A stretch of DNA of 40,093 bases from contig JAALKI010000024.1 of assembly GCA_011088105.1 (NCBI GenBank), positions 1 through 40,093 of the forward strand, written 5' to 3'. The DNA is from Nitrospirota bacterium (GTDB lineage: Bacteria > Nitrospirota > Nitrospiria > Nitrospirales > UBA8639). The notes under the pieces are model-generated. The model did not search any database and was not told the DNA's origin. It saw only the letters and a list, made by a program, of their open reading frames with translations. A program made the position numbers and the translations under genes. This document shows positions 16,216-25,426 of this stretch, one piece after another (position 1 is the stretch's first letter; every line of letters starts with the position of its first letter).

Positions 16216-16608
16216 TTATTCGTTCTTTGTTGATCCCTGCCATAACATGTCGTATCCGAGTTCCTTAGTCTCAGAGCACATGGAGGCCAAGGCAGAAAAT
16301 GTTTTCTTGAATATTTCATCGGCATGGGATTGTTCATGCGCTTCAAACGACTGCCAATACGTCACGATGGCATAATGCTCATCGGCCGTTTTGGTATCAG
16401 TGAGTGAGCCTTCATCAGACACGAAACCGGAAAACTTGAAGACCTGTCCAGCCAGAAATCCTCCTTTTTCACCACCGTAGGTTTCTTTGACAACCATGCA
16501 CATTTCTCCCACGGCCAACTCAACTTCATCGAAGCTGACACCGGGCTTAAGCGTGACCGTATTGAAGAGCATTTTCGCCCCAAATGGGACTGTAATGGGA
16601 CCGAACAT
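16216..16608 (-). CDS. Small conserved protein, possibly dimeric alpha/beta-barrel (ABM-like)
   Basis: A 130-residue protein without signal or membrane segment. The N-terminal MLFNTVTLKPGVSFDEVELA and the later HYAIVTYWQSFEAHEQSHAD resemble the strand and 'W-x-S-x-E-x-H' pattern of antibiotic-biosynthesis-monooxygenase-like ferredoxin folds, where similar residues bind haem or small substrates. The middle segment (KETYGGEKGGFLAGQVFKFS) is specific to it. A GGAGG lies about 3-5 bases before the ATG at 16608. It converges on the flavoprotein gene, with 57 bases between them. Function unknown. Confidence 0.65.
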   Translation of the reverse strand: MFGPITVPFGAKMLFNTVTLKPGVSFDEVELAVGEMCMVVKETYGGEKGGFLAGQVFKFSGFVSDEGSLTDTKTADEHYAIVTYWQSFEAHEQSHADEIFKKTFSALASMCSETKELGYDMLWQGSTKNE

Positions 16609-17198
16609 GTTAGCCTCCTGAAAGAGACACGCCGCTAAAACACGTACGCGTCAGGAATAACAATACCCACGAGTAATAAAGATATTCTAACATCGATAAT
16701 ATTTCAGATTCCTCATGGTCTGAGACCATCGCCTGTTCGATTCTTCTTTTCGAACACACTAAGGCTGACTTTAGAGAAACGCATCACGGAACGATATTTC
16801 TAGAATACGTTATAGCGCAATGTTGAGAGACTTGCAGTGTCTCCAAGATTTAATAATCTCTTCGACTCAGGTGAAACAATTCAAGCAGGTAAAGAGGAAA
16901 TCTTGCTTTCGGCTAAACTGTGGATAGGTCAATTCTAACAGATGACAGTATTGACACCATGTTGGGATTAGAGAACCTTATTCTATGGAGGCCAAGTTGC
17001 GATAATCACAGGTATTCTTACCCCACGAAGTCTCCATCTATTGACAACCTCACAGTGGTTAAACCCCCTGTTTCGTTAGAGTACGTGCCTCCGTGGAAGG
17101 TGGTGGGTAACCAACCACCTACCAAATTTCTTTCGTTCTGGATGTCGCAGTTTTTCTGGAGACATTCAGTTGGTCCACTGGCGGATGAAGCATAATTC
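16609..17198. other. Intergenic stretch, no supported gene
   Basis: There are 590 bases between the ABM-like gene and the GH108 gene. A forward frame of 91 codons (16920-17195) and a short leftward frame near 17085-17175 (ERKKFGRWLVTHHLPRR) exist, but neither has a recognisable family or a ribosome-binding site. The second could be a fragment of a lost mobile gene. No RNA gene is seen. Confidence 0.4.
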
Positions 17199-17939
17199 TT
17201 AGGCGAGCAAGCCGAGCGACCGGTACGTATTCCGGCCTGCAATACCATCAGGTTCTAACCCACTTTGTTCTTGCCAAGCTTTTAATGCCACCTCCGTGCC
17301 ACGACCAAATTTTCCATCCACTTGGATTCCAAGCGTTTCCTGAAGCTTACGGACCCAGAGCCCTCTCGAACCCTTTTTGACCAATTTGTATTCAACCGAT
17401 GGGATAATTTCTACAGATGGACCCTTTCCACCGGCCATCGTGATGGCAGTCGTACGCACGCCCTCAACACGACGTCCCCACCCTTTTCCAAACGTGGGCC
17501 AGGTGGGAAGGCTATGCAGGAAAGTTAGACGACGATCGCACATATTATCGGCAACGACGGTGGGATTGAACTCTTCTACTTTAGAAAGCGTTTTAGGACC
17601 AATACCTCCATCCTGTTTGGCTCCGACTGCAGCCTGTAACCATTTTGCTCCTCGCCCAGGACCGGAATTTACTGCAGCGTCAAAAACGGCGTAATCGACA
17701 CCCGGCGGAAGTTTGTCACAGCAACATTTGTTCCAGTAGCCAGCACGGTAGATTTGCTCTAATTCCTCCTCAGGAATGTTATGCAGGTCCTCCTTGCTTT
17801 TCTCTTCACCAAAGTGGCGTTGATACGTGGTCAGCGTGACCCCTTTCATCGTTGCACCCCCAGGATCTTTCGGATGATCTGCCCAGCCACCTTCGTGGAC
17901 CAGTACATGCTTGAGGGCGCTTTTAAAATTTCTCTTCAT
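17199..17939 (-). CDS. GH108 lysozyme-like peptidoglycan hydrolase with C-terminal peptidoglycan-binding domain
   Basis: A 246-residue protein. Residues 1-165 are a glycoside hydrolase 108 domain, with the catalytic-Glu motif VLVHEGGWADHPKDPGGATM (Glu16) and YWNKCCCDKLPPGVDYAVFD. Residues about 180-245 form a peptidoglycan-binding domain (LVKKGSRGLWVRKLQETLGI, then QVDGKFGRGT and GLEPDGIAG). Phage and gene-transfer-agent endolysins have this layout. There is no signal peptide, as in endolysins that need a holin, and no phage gene adjoins. GGAGGG about 6 bases before the ATG supports the start. Likely a domesticated or leftover phage lysozyme. Confidence 0.9.
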   Translation of the reverse strand: MKRNFKSALKHVLVHEGGWADHPKDPGGATMKGVTLTTYQRHFGEEKSKEDLHNIPEEELEQIYRAGYWNKCCCDKLPPGVDYAVFDAAVNSGPGRGAKWLQAAVGAKQDGGIGPKTLSKVEEFNPTVVADNMCDRRLTFLHSLPTWPTFGKGWGRRVEGVRTTAITMAGGKGPSVEIIPSVEYKLVKKGSRGLWVRKLQETLGIQVDGKFGRGTEVALKAWQEQSGLEPDGIAGRNTYRSLGLLA

Positions 17940-18479
17940 TTTTTCCCTCCGCGAGTGTTACTCATTGGTTGAATTCAGAATGAAGTCGAGCATGAGTATT
18001 GACTTGAATGTCTCTTTTGAGTCTCCCCCGTTAGTTTCCCAGGAAGGTTGTTTTCGTCCGAGTCAACGCTATCCTCTTGAGAGACACAACTCCGTTCACC
18101 GGACTTGATTTACTGGAAGATATCCTCGCTATCAAGTAAGGATCTTTTCAAAAAGAAAGGAGGGATGCTGTCAACGACTACGGTAACAATTAAAGGCTAT
18201 ATTATCATTCCTAAGAGAATAATATCACTGAACTGATTCACTTTCGTGAACGTGCATAGAACAATCTGTTTGAGCCAAACAACTCAACGGTTTTATCACA
18301 TACTACCACGCTGCTTGGAACAACTCGGTCGTTGCCCATCACATTCCGGAACACCCATCCAGATCATCTACAACGGCATTAATCAATGGGTGGCTCTTTA
18401 TCACGGCATGATCGAAGAATACCCGCACGTTCCCCCCTCTTGAACAGCAGACTATCTCCTGTCATGTATGAGCAACGAT
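17940..18479. other. Intergenic stretch containing an antitoxin stub
   Basis: There are 540 bases between the GH108 and lipoprotein genes. The AbrB-type stub at 18165-18236 is the only recognisable content. A following forward frame (18246-18443) shows no family I know; it may be debris of the partner toxin or a shadow frame. Confidence 0.4.
18165..18236 (+). pseudogene. N-terminal stub of an AbrB/MazE-type antitoxin
   Basis: Twenty-three codons after a strong AAAGGAGGG read STTTVTIKGYIIIPKRI. This matches the swapped-hairpin AbrB signature T-V-T-x-K-G-x-x-x-I-P-K-x-I, then a stop appears where the second half of the domain should begin. Real antitoxins of this type are 70-90 residues long, so this is a truncated remnant. 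Confidence 0.55.
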
Positions 18480-19046
18480 TCAAGGCCAATCAGCGCCTGC
18501 CGAACAGTTCTCAACGAGAAGCATGTTGTTCCGAGAGTCATTTGGGATAAACACTTGATTCACTGCGGATTTTGGATACGTTACCTGCTCACACACAGCA
18601 CTTTGCCCGGGGCCAACAACGACGTTTGTTCCAACTTTAATCGTACAAGAACTCATACGATCCAACGGGCTCCAAGATGGACAGATCCCATTCTCTTCGC
18701 GATATTTCTGTTTTGGTCCTTTAGGTAATTCAAAAGACCACCAGCTTCCATAGAGGGTGTAAGATTTCTCTTTGTTCCATACCCGATAAACAGGAACCGG
18801 CTCCGTGGTTACAAACGCGTTGCCCACGCAGAGTTTTCCTTGCCCACTGGCCCCAAGCGCTTTCTGCACAAGTATGGTGTCCTTTATTTCAACGAGACCC
18901 TTCGGTGGATGTTCAACCTCTCCGACACATGCAATGCGATCAACGCCTAAAGATGGTTGCTCCATCGTTGGCGTCATGCCAGCGCATCCGACAAGGAACA
19001 TGAAGACAAAATACAATGAGCCGTCAACTATTTTTCTGTGTGACAT
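18480..19046 (-). CDS. Putative lipoprotein of unknown function
   Basis: The 188-residue product has a signal peptide with a lipobox, MFLVGCAGM, predicting lipidation at Cys21. The mature part has several cysteines (IACVGE, KLCVGN, GICPSW, SSCTIK, AVCEQV, VENCSA) that may form disulphides and is otherwise unrecognised. The frame opens upstream to 19133, but only the ATG at 19046 places the signal at the N-terminus; AAGGAAAG lies about 11 bases before it. Monocistronic, with non-coding DNA on both sides. Probably anchored in the inner or outer membrane. Confidence 0.75.
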   Translation of the reverse strand: MSHRKIVDGSLYFVFMFLVGCAGMTPTMEQPSLGVDRIACVGEVEHPPKGLVEIKDTILVQKALGASGQGKLCVGNAFVTTEPVPVYRVWNKEKSYTLYGSWWSFELPKGPKQKYREENGICPSWSPLDRMSSCTIKVGTNVVVGPGQSAVCEQVTYPKSAVNQVFIPNDSRNNMLLVENCSAGADWP

Positions 19047-19348
19047 AAAATGTACTTTCCTTATGTGTGTTCCACCAACCGGAGCAGGCAAACTAGCAGT
19101 CAGGTACGAATGCGTCAATACACCCCGCCGCACCGGGTAAACGACAACTATTCAACTGCCTGTACCACTTTTGAGTTCTAAAAGTGAACTCAGCACTCAT
19201 GATGGGTCAGATGCTCAAGTTTGCCGTACAGGTCGTCACTCGTTGTAAAGTTCGACGTTATTGATATTGGATATTGTATTGGTGTTGGGGTCGGTATAAA
19301 AGACTCGTTGCGATAAGACCAGAGACAACGAGTAGGACAGGCAATGTG
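19047..19348. other. Intergenic region after mnmG
   Basis: These 302 bases lie between the lipoprotein start and the end of mnmG. They contain a TTTTGAGTTC-TAAAAGTGAACTCA near-inverted repeat at about 19169-19192 but no T-tract. No gene or tRNA is seen. In many genomes rsmG and parAB follow mnmG; nothing of them is visible. Confidence 0.4.
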
Positions 19349-21238
19349 TTAGGTCAACACACTGGCTTTAAGGCGCGATTGATGACGACGCTCCAACGCC
19401 ACGAGCAGAAGGGAAATTGCCGCTGGGGTTACGCCGGAGATGCGAGAGGCTTGCCCGATCGAGGCCGGACGGACTCTTGTGAGTTTTTCTGCGACTTCGT
19501 TGGAAAACCCCAGGATATGCCGATAGGAAAAATCCGGTGGAATAGAGCGGTTTTCTAATTTCTTAAACCGATCCACTTGCTGCAGCTGGCGTGCGATATA
19601 TCCTTCATATTTCAGGGTGATTTCAATCGCTTCGCGGACGGCTTCATCTTCCTCGCCCTGTTCTCCTAACAAGTCCATCAGCGTGGCATACGTGATTTCC
19701 GGTCTCTTCAGGAGCTGTGCCAACGTTGGGTTTTGCTCCGGAAACGCGGTGCCCAACTTCTCCCAAAGTGGACGTTGCTCTTCTTTCCATGACGAGACCG
19801 TATGGCGCAACCGGTCCACTTCCTGTTCAATGCGTTCTCGCTTTCTGAGAAACTGTACATAGAGGGGTTCGTCAATTAACCCTAGCGTAAATCCTGTTTC
19901 CATGAGTCTCTCGGCAGCGTTGTCTTCACGCAGTAAGAGCCGGTACTCAGCGCGAGATGTAAACATCCGATACGGTTCTCTGGCATCCTTAGTGATCAGA
20001 TCGTCAATCAACACACCGATATAGGCTTGCGACCGATTCAAGATTAGGGGCGGCGCGTCTTTAACTTTCTGTGCGGCATTGATGCCAGCCATGAGCCCTT
20101 GCGCCGCAGCTTCTTCGTACCCAGATGTTCCATTGATCTGGCCTGCGTGATAGAGACCTTCCACATATTTTGATTCTAGGGTCGGATGCAATTGCCAAGG
20201 AGGAAAGTAGTCGTATTCCACAGCATAGCCCGGCCATAACATCTTGACATCCTCTAGCCCAGGAATCGTCTTGAGCATGGCTAATTGGACATCGACAGGA
20301 AGACTGGTGGAAATCCCATTGGGATAATAGGAGTTGGATTTCAATTCTTCAGGTTCTAAGAAAATCTGGTGGCTCGGCTTATCGGCAAACCGCACGACTT
20401 TGTCTTCTATTGAAGGACAATATCGAGGCCCCGTGGCGTCGATCGTTCCAGCATAGATCGGCGACCGATCGAGATTCGCCTGAATAATCTTATGGGTTTC
20501 TTCGGTCGTTTGTGTCAGATGACAGGAAATCTGAGGGTTTGTGATGGCTGTCGTCCGACAAGAAAAGGGTCTGAGGTGAGGATCACTTGGCTGGCTGGCT
20601 AAGATCCCGAAGTTAATGGTATCACGGTCCAGCCGAGGCGGTGTTCCTGTTTTCAAACGTCCGACCTCAAACCCGAAATCTCTCATGCAGTCAGACAATT
20701 GTTCAGCGGGTGATTCACCAGCCCGGCCGCCAGGCAGATGGTTGAGCCCAATGTGCATCAGTCCCTTTAAAAAGGTCCCTGACGTAATGACCACTACCCG
20801 TGTATGAATCACATCCCCATGATTGGTGACGACTCCTGTGATCTTTCCCTGTTTGGTTAGAATCCGTTCAGCAGTTCCTTGCACAATCTCCAGTCCCGCC
20901 TGTGCCTGCAACGTTTCTTGCATGGCCTGCTTATACAGAGACTTGTCGCACTGAACTCGCAGCGCACGAACCGCCGGACCTTTTCTGGTATTCAGTCTTC
21001 GAAATTGAATGCCGGCCTTGTCGGTGTTATACCCCATCTCTCCACCCAACGCGTCAATTTCCTTGACGAGATGCCCTTTGGCAATCCCTCCAATGGCCGG
21101 ATTACAGGGCATCTGCGCAATCTTGCTTGTCTCAATGGTTAACAACACAACCTGGCACCCCATCCGGGCAGCGGCCAATGCGGCTTCACACCCCGCATGC
21201 CCACCTCCAATGACCACAATGTCTCGTTCTAGTGCCAT
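19349..21238 (-). CDS. mnmG: tRNA uridine-5-carboxymethylaminomethyl modification enzyme MnmG
   Basis: A 629-residue FAD protein that, with MnmE, installs the cmnm5 group on U34 of certain tRNAs. The N-terminal FAD motif is [40 protein letters not shown] and [12 protein letters not shown] are MnmG signatures, and the C-terminal helical domain ends with [20 protein letters not shown], which contacts MnmE. Length and order are normal. It is the last gene of the leftward rpmH-rnpA-yidD-yidC-mnmE-mnmG operon, 39 bases after mnmE. Confidence 0.97.
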   Translation of the reverse strand: MALERDIVVIGGGHAGCEAALAAARMGCQVVLLTIETSKIAQMPCNPAIGGIAKGHLVKEIDALGGEMGYNTDKAGIQFRRLNTRKGPAVRALRVQCDKSLYKQAMQETLQAQAGLEIVQGTAERILTKQGKITGVVTNHGDVIHTRVVVITSGTFLKGLMHIGLNHLPGGRAGESPAEQLSDCMRDFGFEVGRLKTGTPPRLDRDTINFGILASQPSDPHLRPFSCRTTAITNPQISCHLTQTTEETHKIIQANLDRSPIYAGTIDATGPRYCPSIEDKVVRFADKPSHQIFLEPEELKSNSYYPNGISTSLPVDVQLAMLKTIPGLEDVKMLWPGYAVEYDYFPPWQLHPTLESKYVEGLYHAGQINGTSGYEEAAAQGLMAGINAAQKVKDAPPLILNRSQAYIGVLIDDLITKDAREPYRMFTSRAEYRLLLREDNAAERLMETGFTLGLIDEPLYVQFLRKRERIEQEVDRLRHTVSSWKEEQRPLWEKLGTAFPEQNPTLAQLLKRPEITYATLMDLLGEQGEEDEAVREAIEITLKYEGYIARQLQQVDRFKKLENRSIPPDFSYRHILGFSNEVAEKLTRVRPASIGQASRISGVTPAAISLLLVALERRHQSRLKASVLT

Positions 21239-21277
21239 AGTTCTTGTCTCTGAATGATCGAGTTTGTTCTTGACCGT

Positions 21278-22678
21278 CTATTTGCCAATACAAAATTCGC
21301 GAAAGATATGATCCAAGACCTCTTCACTACTCACCTCGCCGGTCATTTCCCCCAAGCTGTCGAGGGATGATCGAATATCTAATGCAATGACGTCCCCAGA
21401 TAGTTGGTTCGTCACAGAGTCTAAGGCATTCGTGACAGAGTCCTTGGCTCGTACTAAAGCCGCGTGATGTCGGGCTCGACCCACCACTATGGACTCACCA
21501 GGCTCAAAATCTCGGCGAAGCACACATTTTCGCATGGTCTCTCGGAGCTCGTCCAATCCCTCCCCGGTCTGTGCCGAAACCCGTATCCCTTCCCCCATCA
21601 CTTCGACATCAGATCGTTCAACTTGCAAGGGCAGGTCACATTTATTAATCACGCATAAACGCTTTTGGTCCGTGCCTTCTTGAAGAAGGGCGCGGTCTTC
21701 CTCGCACAAACCTCTTGACCCATCAATCACCATAAGGATCAGTTCCGCTTGGGTGATCGCGTCACGGGTTCGTTTGATGCCTTCCTGTTCGATCGCATCC
21801 TGTGTGTGTCGAAGCCCGGCGGTATCCACAATTCGCATTGAGACACCCTGGATGTTGACGACTTCGTCTACCACATCACGCGTCGTCCCCGGTATCGAAG
21901 ACACAATCACTCGATCGACTTGAAGTAAGGCATTTAACAAACTTGATTTCCCGACATTGGGACGACCGATGATCGCCACTCGAATCCCCTCCCGGAGAAT
22001 GCGCCCTTCCGCATAAGTCCTCACTAGTTGCTGAAGATCCTCGAATGCCTTGCTGAGGGTCGATTGGATTTCACCCGTTTCCACAAAAGTCATATCTTCT
22101 TCGACGAAATCCATCCCCGCCTCAATATGAGCCAAGAGGCGGAGGAGTTCATTCCGTATTCGACTGACTTCTTGCGACAAGTGCCCACGAAGCTGGCTTT
22201 GGGCGACTTTGAGGCTACTTGCCGTAGAGGCTCGAATCGTATCCAGAACGGCCTCGGCCTGGGTGAGGTCTAGTCGGCCATTCAAAAATGCTCGTCTGGT
22301 AAATTCACCTGGAGCCGCTAACCTCATGCCAACCTGTCCCAAGGCCTCGCAGGTCGCTTGGACAACATAGGGACCCCCATGGGTATGAATCTCTACGACG
22401 TCTTCCCCTGTAAAGGAGTGAGGACCACGCATCACGACAACCAACGCTTCATCTAAATTCCCTGGAGGAGAGGCTGATCCTGCGGTGACGACCGCTTGGA
22501 CATCACTCAGATGGAGGGTATGCGTCAAAAGGGTATCGAGCGGGCGACCGTGGCGAGGTTTCACCACTTGCGAGGTAAGGGCAATGGCGTCTTTTCCACT
22601 GACTCGAATGATACCGATACCCCCTTCTCCCGGAGGGGTGGCCACTGCACAAATTGTATCGTCCAAGTCCTGGTCCAT
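21278..22678 (-). CDS. mnmE: tRNA modification GTPase MnmE
   Basis: A 466-residue protein with three regions. The N-terminal tetrahydrofolate-binding domain begins DDTICAVATPPGEGGIGIIR. The G domain shows GRPNVGKSS, GTTRD, DTAGLRHTQD and NKCD. The helical domain ends in the invariant CIGK, whose Cys is needed for tRNA modification. It is the partner of MnmG. It starts 17 bases after yidC and precedes mnmG in one operon. Confidence 0.97.
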   Translation of the reverse strand: MDQDLDDTICAVATPPGEGGIGIIRVSGKDAIALTSQVVKPRHGRPLDTLLTHTLHLSDVQAVVTAGSASPPGNLDEALVVVMRGPHSFTGEDVVEIHTHGGPYVVQATCEALGQVGMRLAAPGEFTRRAFLNGRLDLTQAEAVLDTIRASTASSLKVAQSQLRGHLSQEVSRIRNELLRLLAHIEAGMDFVEEDMTFVETGEIQSTLSKAFEDLQQLVRTYAEGRILREGIRVAIIGRPNVGKSSLLNALLQVDRVIVSSIPGTTRDVVDEVVNIQGVSMRIVDTAGLRHTQDAIEQEGIKRTRDAITQAELILMVIDGSRGLCEEDRALLQEGTDQKRLCVINKCDLPLQVERSDVEVMGEGIRVSAQTGEGLDELRETMRKCVLRRDFEPGESIVVGRARHHAALVRAKDSVTNALDSVTNQLSGDVIALDIRSSLDSLGEMTGEVSSEEVLDHIFREFCIGK

Positions 22679-22695
22679 GTTTCTGGCCCCACTGG

Positions 22696-24471
22696 TTAGA
22701 CTTCTTCAGATTCCTTCTTGCCCCCTTTCCCCTTACCTTTCTTTTTGGGGGATGACGTGTGATCCGCCTCTTTCGATTCCGTCTGACTTTCATTGGTCGC
22801 GAGAGAAGCTTGAGAAAAAGTTGATCGCTTGAAAATAAATCGATCCGTCACAAACTGCTGGGTGATCGTCAAGACGTTGTTCGTCAACCAGTACAACACC
22901 AGACCGGCAGGAAAAGTGACAAATAAAAAGGTCATGAAGACAGGAAGCAGCAACATCATTTTTGCTTGTGTGGGGTCCATGGTGGTCGGCATAATTTTTT
23001 GCTGAATGACCATGGAGGCGCCCATCAGCACCGGGAGGACATAATACGGGTCCTGAATCGACAAGTCCGAAATCCACAATATAAAGGGCGCCTGCCGCAA
23101 GTCCACGGTCATATATAAAATATTAAAGAGGGAGACAAAGGCTGGCATTTGGACCAACATCGGCAGGCAACCCCCTACGGGATTGACCTTGTGTTCACGG
23201 TACAGTTTCATGAGTTCTTTGTTCAGTTTTTCTCGATCATCCTTGAGTTTCGTTTGGAGGGCCACAACTTTGGGCTGAATCTTCTGCATCCCTTGCATGG
23301 AGGTATAGCTTTTGTACTGAAGCGGAACAAATAGCAGCTTAATCCCAACCGTGAGGAGAATAATGGCGACGCCATAATTGTGGGTATACTCGTAAAAAAA
23401 CCTCAGTACGTAAAAGAGGGGTTTGGCCACCGCCTTCACGACGCCCCAGCTGCCATAAATAAACCATCCAAAATCAATGGTATCCTCCAGACCAACCTCA
23501 AACGCTTTGAGAAGATCGAATTGCTTGGGGCCTGCATAGAGTTGAAAGGAAAGATGTTGTGTCCCAGAGGCCTGAGGGAATCGAATACCTGCAGACATGA
23601 CATATTCGGCTTCTTTTTGGGCGGAAATGCCTTCCGCTCCCCCCTTGGGGATAATGACACTGATAAAATATTTATCCTGTAAGGCGGCCCATCGAATATC
23701 TCCATTCCGGTGAAGCGTTGGGTCGGGCACTTCTTTTTCTAACTCGTCGCCGATCATCCAGGCTGGGCCCAGGAACCCAATAAACCCTTGCCCCCATTCC
23801 ACAACTCCGAAGTTTGTTCCTAACAGCACATCAATCTCTTCTTCCAAGCCCTCGGCCTTGACCTCTACATCTACGGCATAGCTATCGTGATGAAAGGTCA
23901 ACACTTTTTGAATGCTGATGTTTCGATCGGGAAGTTGGTAGGAAAAGGTTAGATGCCCGTCAGGATGGTCAGCATCCAATACGGTAAAATCTCGATTGAC
24001 TTCATAGAACCCATCACGCAGGAGTTTCGTGAGCGCTGCATCGGGCAGATTTAACGAAAGAGGACCTGGGAAGTGGCCTTCAGGATAGACTAAATCGATG
24101 GCATGAGGATTGTCGTCATTTTGGGTTAAATACTGCTTTAGCTTCCAGCTTTGTATTTGTCCACCGCGGTTGGTGATGGTGGCTTGGATCAAAGGCGTCT
24201 CAATATGTTCAATGTGCTCTTGTGCCGAATATGCACTCTCTCCTTCCACCTCCATCGATGACGAAGAACCTGTGGGTTGCTCACGTTCCGTATCTGTTTG
24301 CAATGATGCAATTGGGGAAGCGTCCCTCCGAGCACTTGGCAATTCCCCATCGTATGCCTCTTCAAGGACGGTGTCCTGGTCGGGGATCAACCCCAATTCT
24401 TTCATCAAAAAGTCATAGGCAAAAATAATGACGAGAGAAAGCACCAGAAAGGCAACAACACGTTTTTCCAT
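22696..24471 (-). CDS. yidC: Membrane protein insertase YidC
   Basis: A 591-residue Gram-negative-type YidC: an N-terminal membrane anchor (MEKRVVAFLVLSLVIIFAYD), a large periplasmic P1 domain (about 60-340) and the five-helix insertase core, recognisable from YNYGVAIILLT-like (HNYGVAIILLTVGIK), KYKSYTSMQGMQKIQPK-like, and NPVGGCLPMLVQMPAFVSLF motifs. The last 30 residues are lysine-rich (PKKKGKGKGGKKES), typical of ribosome-binding tails. It inserts and folds inner-membrane proteins with SecYEG or alone. A 121-base gap separates it from yidD. Confidence 0.96.
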   Translation of the reverse strand: MEKRVVAFLVLSLVIIFAYDFLMKELGLIPDQDTVLEEAYDGELPSARRDASPIASLQTDTEREQPTGSSSSMEVEGESAYSAQEHIEHIETPLIQATITNRGGQIQSWKLKQYLTQNDDNPHAIDLVYPEGHFPGPLSLNLPDAALTKLLRDGFYEVNRDFTVLDADHPDGHLTFSYQLPDRNISIQKVLTFHHDSYAVDVEVKAEGLEEEIDVLLGTNFGVVEWGQGFIGFLGPAWMIGDELEKEVPDPTLHRNGDIRWAALQDKYFISVIIPKGGAEGISAQKEAEYVMSAGIRFPQASGTQHLSFQLYAGPKQFDLLKAFEVGLEDTIDFGWFIYGSWGVVKAVAKPLFYVLRFFYEYTHNYGVAIILLTVGIKLLFVPLQYKSYTSMQGMQKIQPKVVALQTKLKDDREKLNKELMKLYREHKVNPVGGCLPMLVQMPAFVSLFNILYMTVDLRQAPFILWISDLSIQDPYYVLPVLMGASMVIQQKIMPTTMDPTQAKMMLLLPVFMTFLFVTFPAGLVLYWLTNNVLTITQQFVTDRFIFKRSTFSQASLATNESQTESKEADHTSSPKKKGKGKGGKKESEEV

Positions 24472-24592
24472 CGATTAGTCGCTCCGTTATACGTATCGCG
24501 GACTCCCAACAGGATGAAACGCCAGGGGTCTCATGATGCCTGTTAAGAAAAAGAAGTGGTTAAAAAGCAATGGGCTCGCGCCCCAACCTGAG

Positions 24593-24835
24593 TTATCGGA
24601 CGGGATCAATTCCTCCCGGATGGAAGGGATGACATTTGAGCAGGCGGATAATTGTAGCCTTACCCCCATTGAGAATTCCATGCCGTGCGATTGCCTCATA
24701 GCCATACTGAGAGCAGGAAGGATCAAAACGGCAATTGGGCCCTAAAAATGGGGAAACCAGGCGTTGGTAGGTGGTGATGAGCAGAAGAATGAGCTGACGC
24801 ATATATCTTTGTTGGGAGTTCCTATACTTCTTCAT
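24593..24835 (-). CDS. yidD: Membrane protein insertion efficiency factor YidD
   Basis: An 80-residue protein with the YidD core: [36 protein letters not shown] and [12 protein letters not shown]. It is membrane-associated and assists YidC-dependent insertion. The ATG at 24835 overlaps the end of rnpA by 14 bases; Met12 (24802) would give the more usual length and is an alternative start. Confidence 0.95.
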   Translation of the reverse strand: MKKYRNSQQRYMRQLILLLITTYQRLVSPFLGPNCRFDPSCSQYGYEAIARHGILNGGKATIIRLLKCHPFHPGGIDPVR

Positions 24836-25178
24836 GGATCAAGGTCTTTGTCCACGTGTCTACCAAAGTTTGGTGTTTTACGGTCAATGATGCCTGGCGC
24901 GGAAACACAATACAATCTTTCTTCGGGGGGACAACTCGGCAATGACTCCGTACCAACTCTCGAAAAATTCTCTTTGCCCGATTTCGGAGAACGGCCTTTC
25001 CTAAGCGCCGCCCCACGACGATTCCAACTCTTCCCCGTTGGGTAGGGGCTGGGGCAATCATGGCAGTAAAAAAAAGTGTGACGACCCGTTTTCCTTCTCG
25101 CTTGATTCGGTTAAAATCTCGCCCGTGATGAATGAAGAGGCTTTGGGTAGGCCTCTTGTTGTATGTTGGGTTATTCAT
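24822..25178 (-). CDS. rnpA: Ribonuclease P protein component
   Basis: The protein subunit of RNase P, which removes 5' leaders of tRNA precursors. The signature RNR motif is [20 protein letters not shown], preceded by the usual [16 protein letters not shown] segment. I start it at the ATG at 25178, which overlaps the stop of rpmH by 8 bases and gives 118 residues. The frame is open to 25238 inside rpmH, and a longer product is possible, as in other bacteria where these genes overlap. It overlaps yidD by 14 bases. Confidence 0.93.
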   Translation of the reverse strand: MNNPTYNKRPTQSLFIHHGRDFNRIKREGKRVVTLFFTAMIAPAPTQRGRVGIVVGRRLGKAVLRNRAKRIFRELVRSHCRVVPPKKDCIVFPRQASLTVKHQTLVDTWTKTLIHEEV

Positions 25179-25317
25179 CCGATACTGTGAGACGAGAGCG
25201 CCCTTTCTTTCTCCGTCTTGCGAGGATTTTTCGACCATTCTTTGTGCTCATGCGCTTTCGAAACCCATGATCCCGTTTTCGCTTAAGATTTGAGGGTTGC
25301 CTGTAGGTCATCGACAT
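25171..25317 (-). CDS. rpmH: 50S ribosomal protein L34
   Basis: A 48-residue basic protein: [20 protein letters not shown], then [17 protein letters not shown] and a short SRLTVSDE tail. This is the canonical L34 sequence (QPS-x-LKR ... HGFR-R ... G-K-L-RRR-KGR). The first ATG is at 25317; a second, in frame, is at 25311 and would remove only two residues. AAAGGT lies 8-13 bases upstream. First gene of the operon and the first of an overlapping trio with rnpA and yidD. Confidence 0.95.
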   Translation of the reverse strand: MSMTYRQPSNLKRKRDHGFRKRMSTKNGRKILARRRKKGRSRLTVSDE

Positions 25318-25366
25318 GGCTTATTACCTTTCTACTGTAGAAAATATTCTGTTATAACAAGAAGTT

Positions 25367-25395
25367 ATTCTAAAAAACACCTTCTTCTCTGTCAA
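25367..25395 (-). promoter_or_regulatory. Strong sigma-70-type promoter of the rpmH operon
   Basis: Reading leftward: a perfect TTGACA (25390-25395), a 17-base spacer and TAGAAT (25367-25372). It lies about 50 bases before rpmH, within the divergent spacer to hisS. Confidence 0.8.
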
Positions 25396-25426
25396 TGACA
25401 GACTTGGCGACTATGAAAGAACGAGT

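Noticed and set aside
16725-16750. TTCGATTC sequence as a tRNA T-loop
   Set aside because: No acceptor stem, anticodon arm or CCA context could be found around it.
16920-17195. Forward open frame of 91 codons
   Set aside because: No recognisable domain or ribosome-binding site, in a region without other coding signs.
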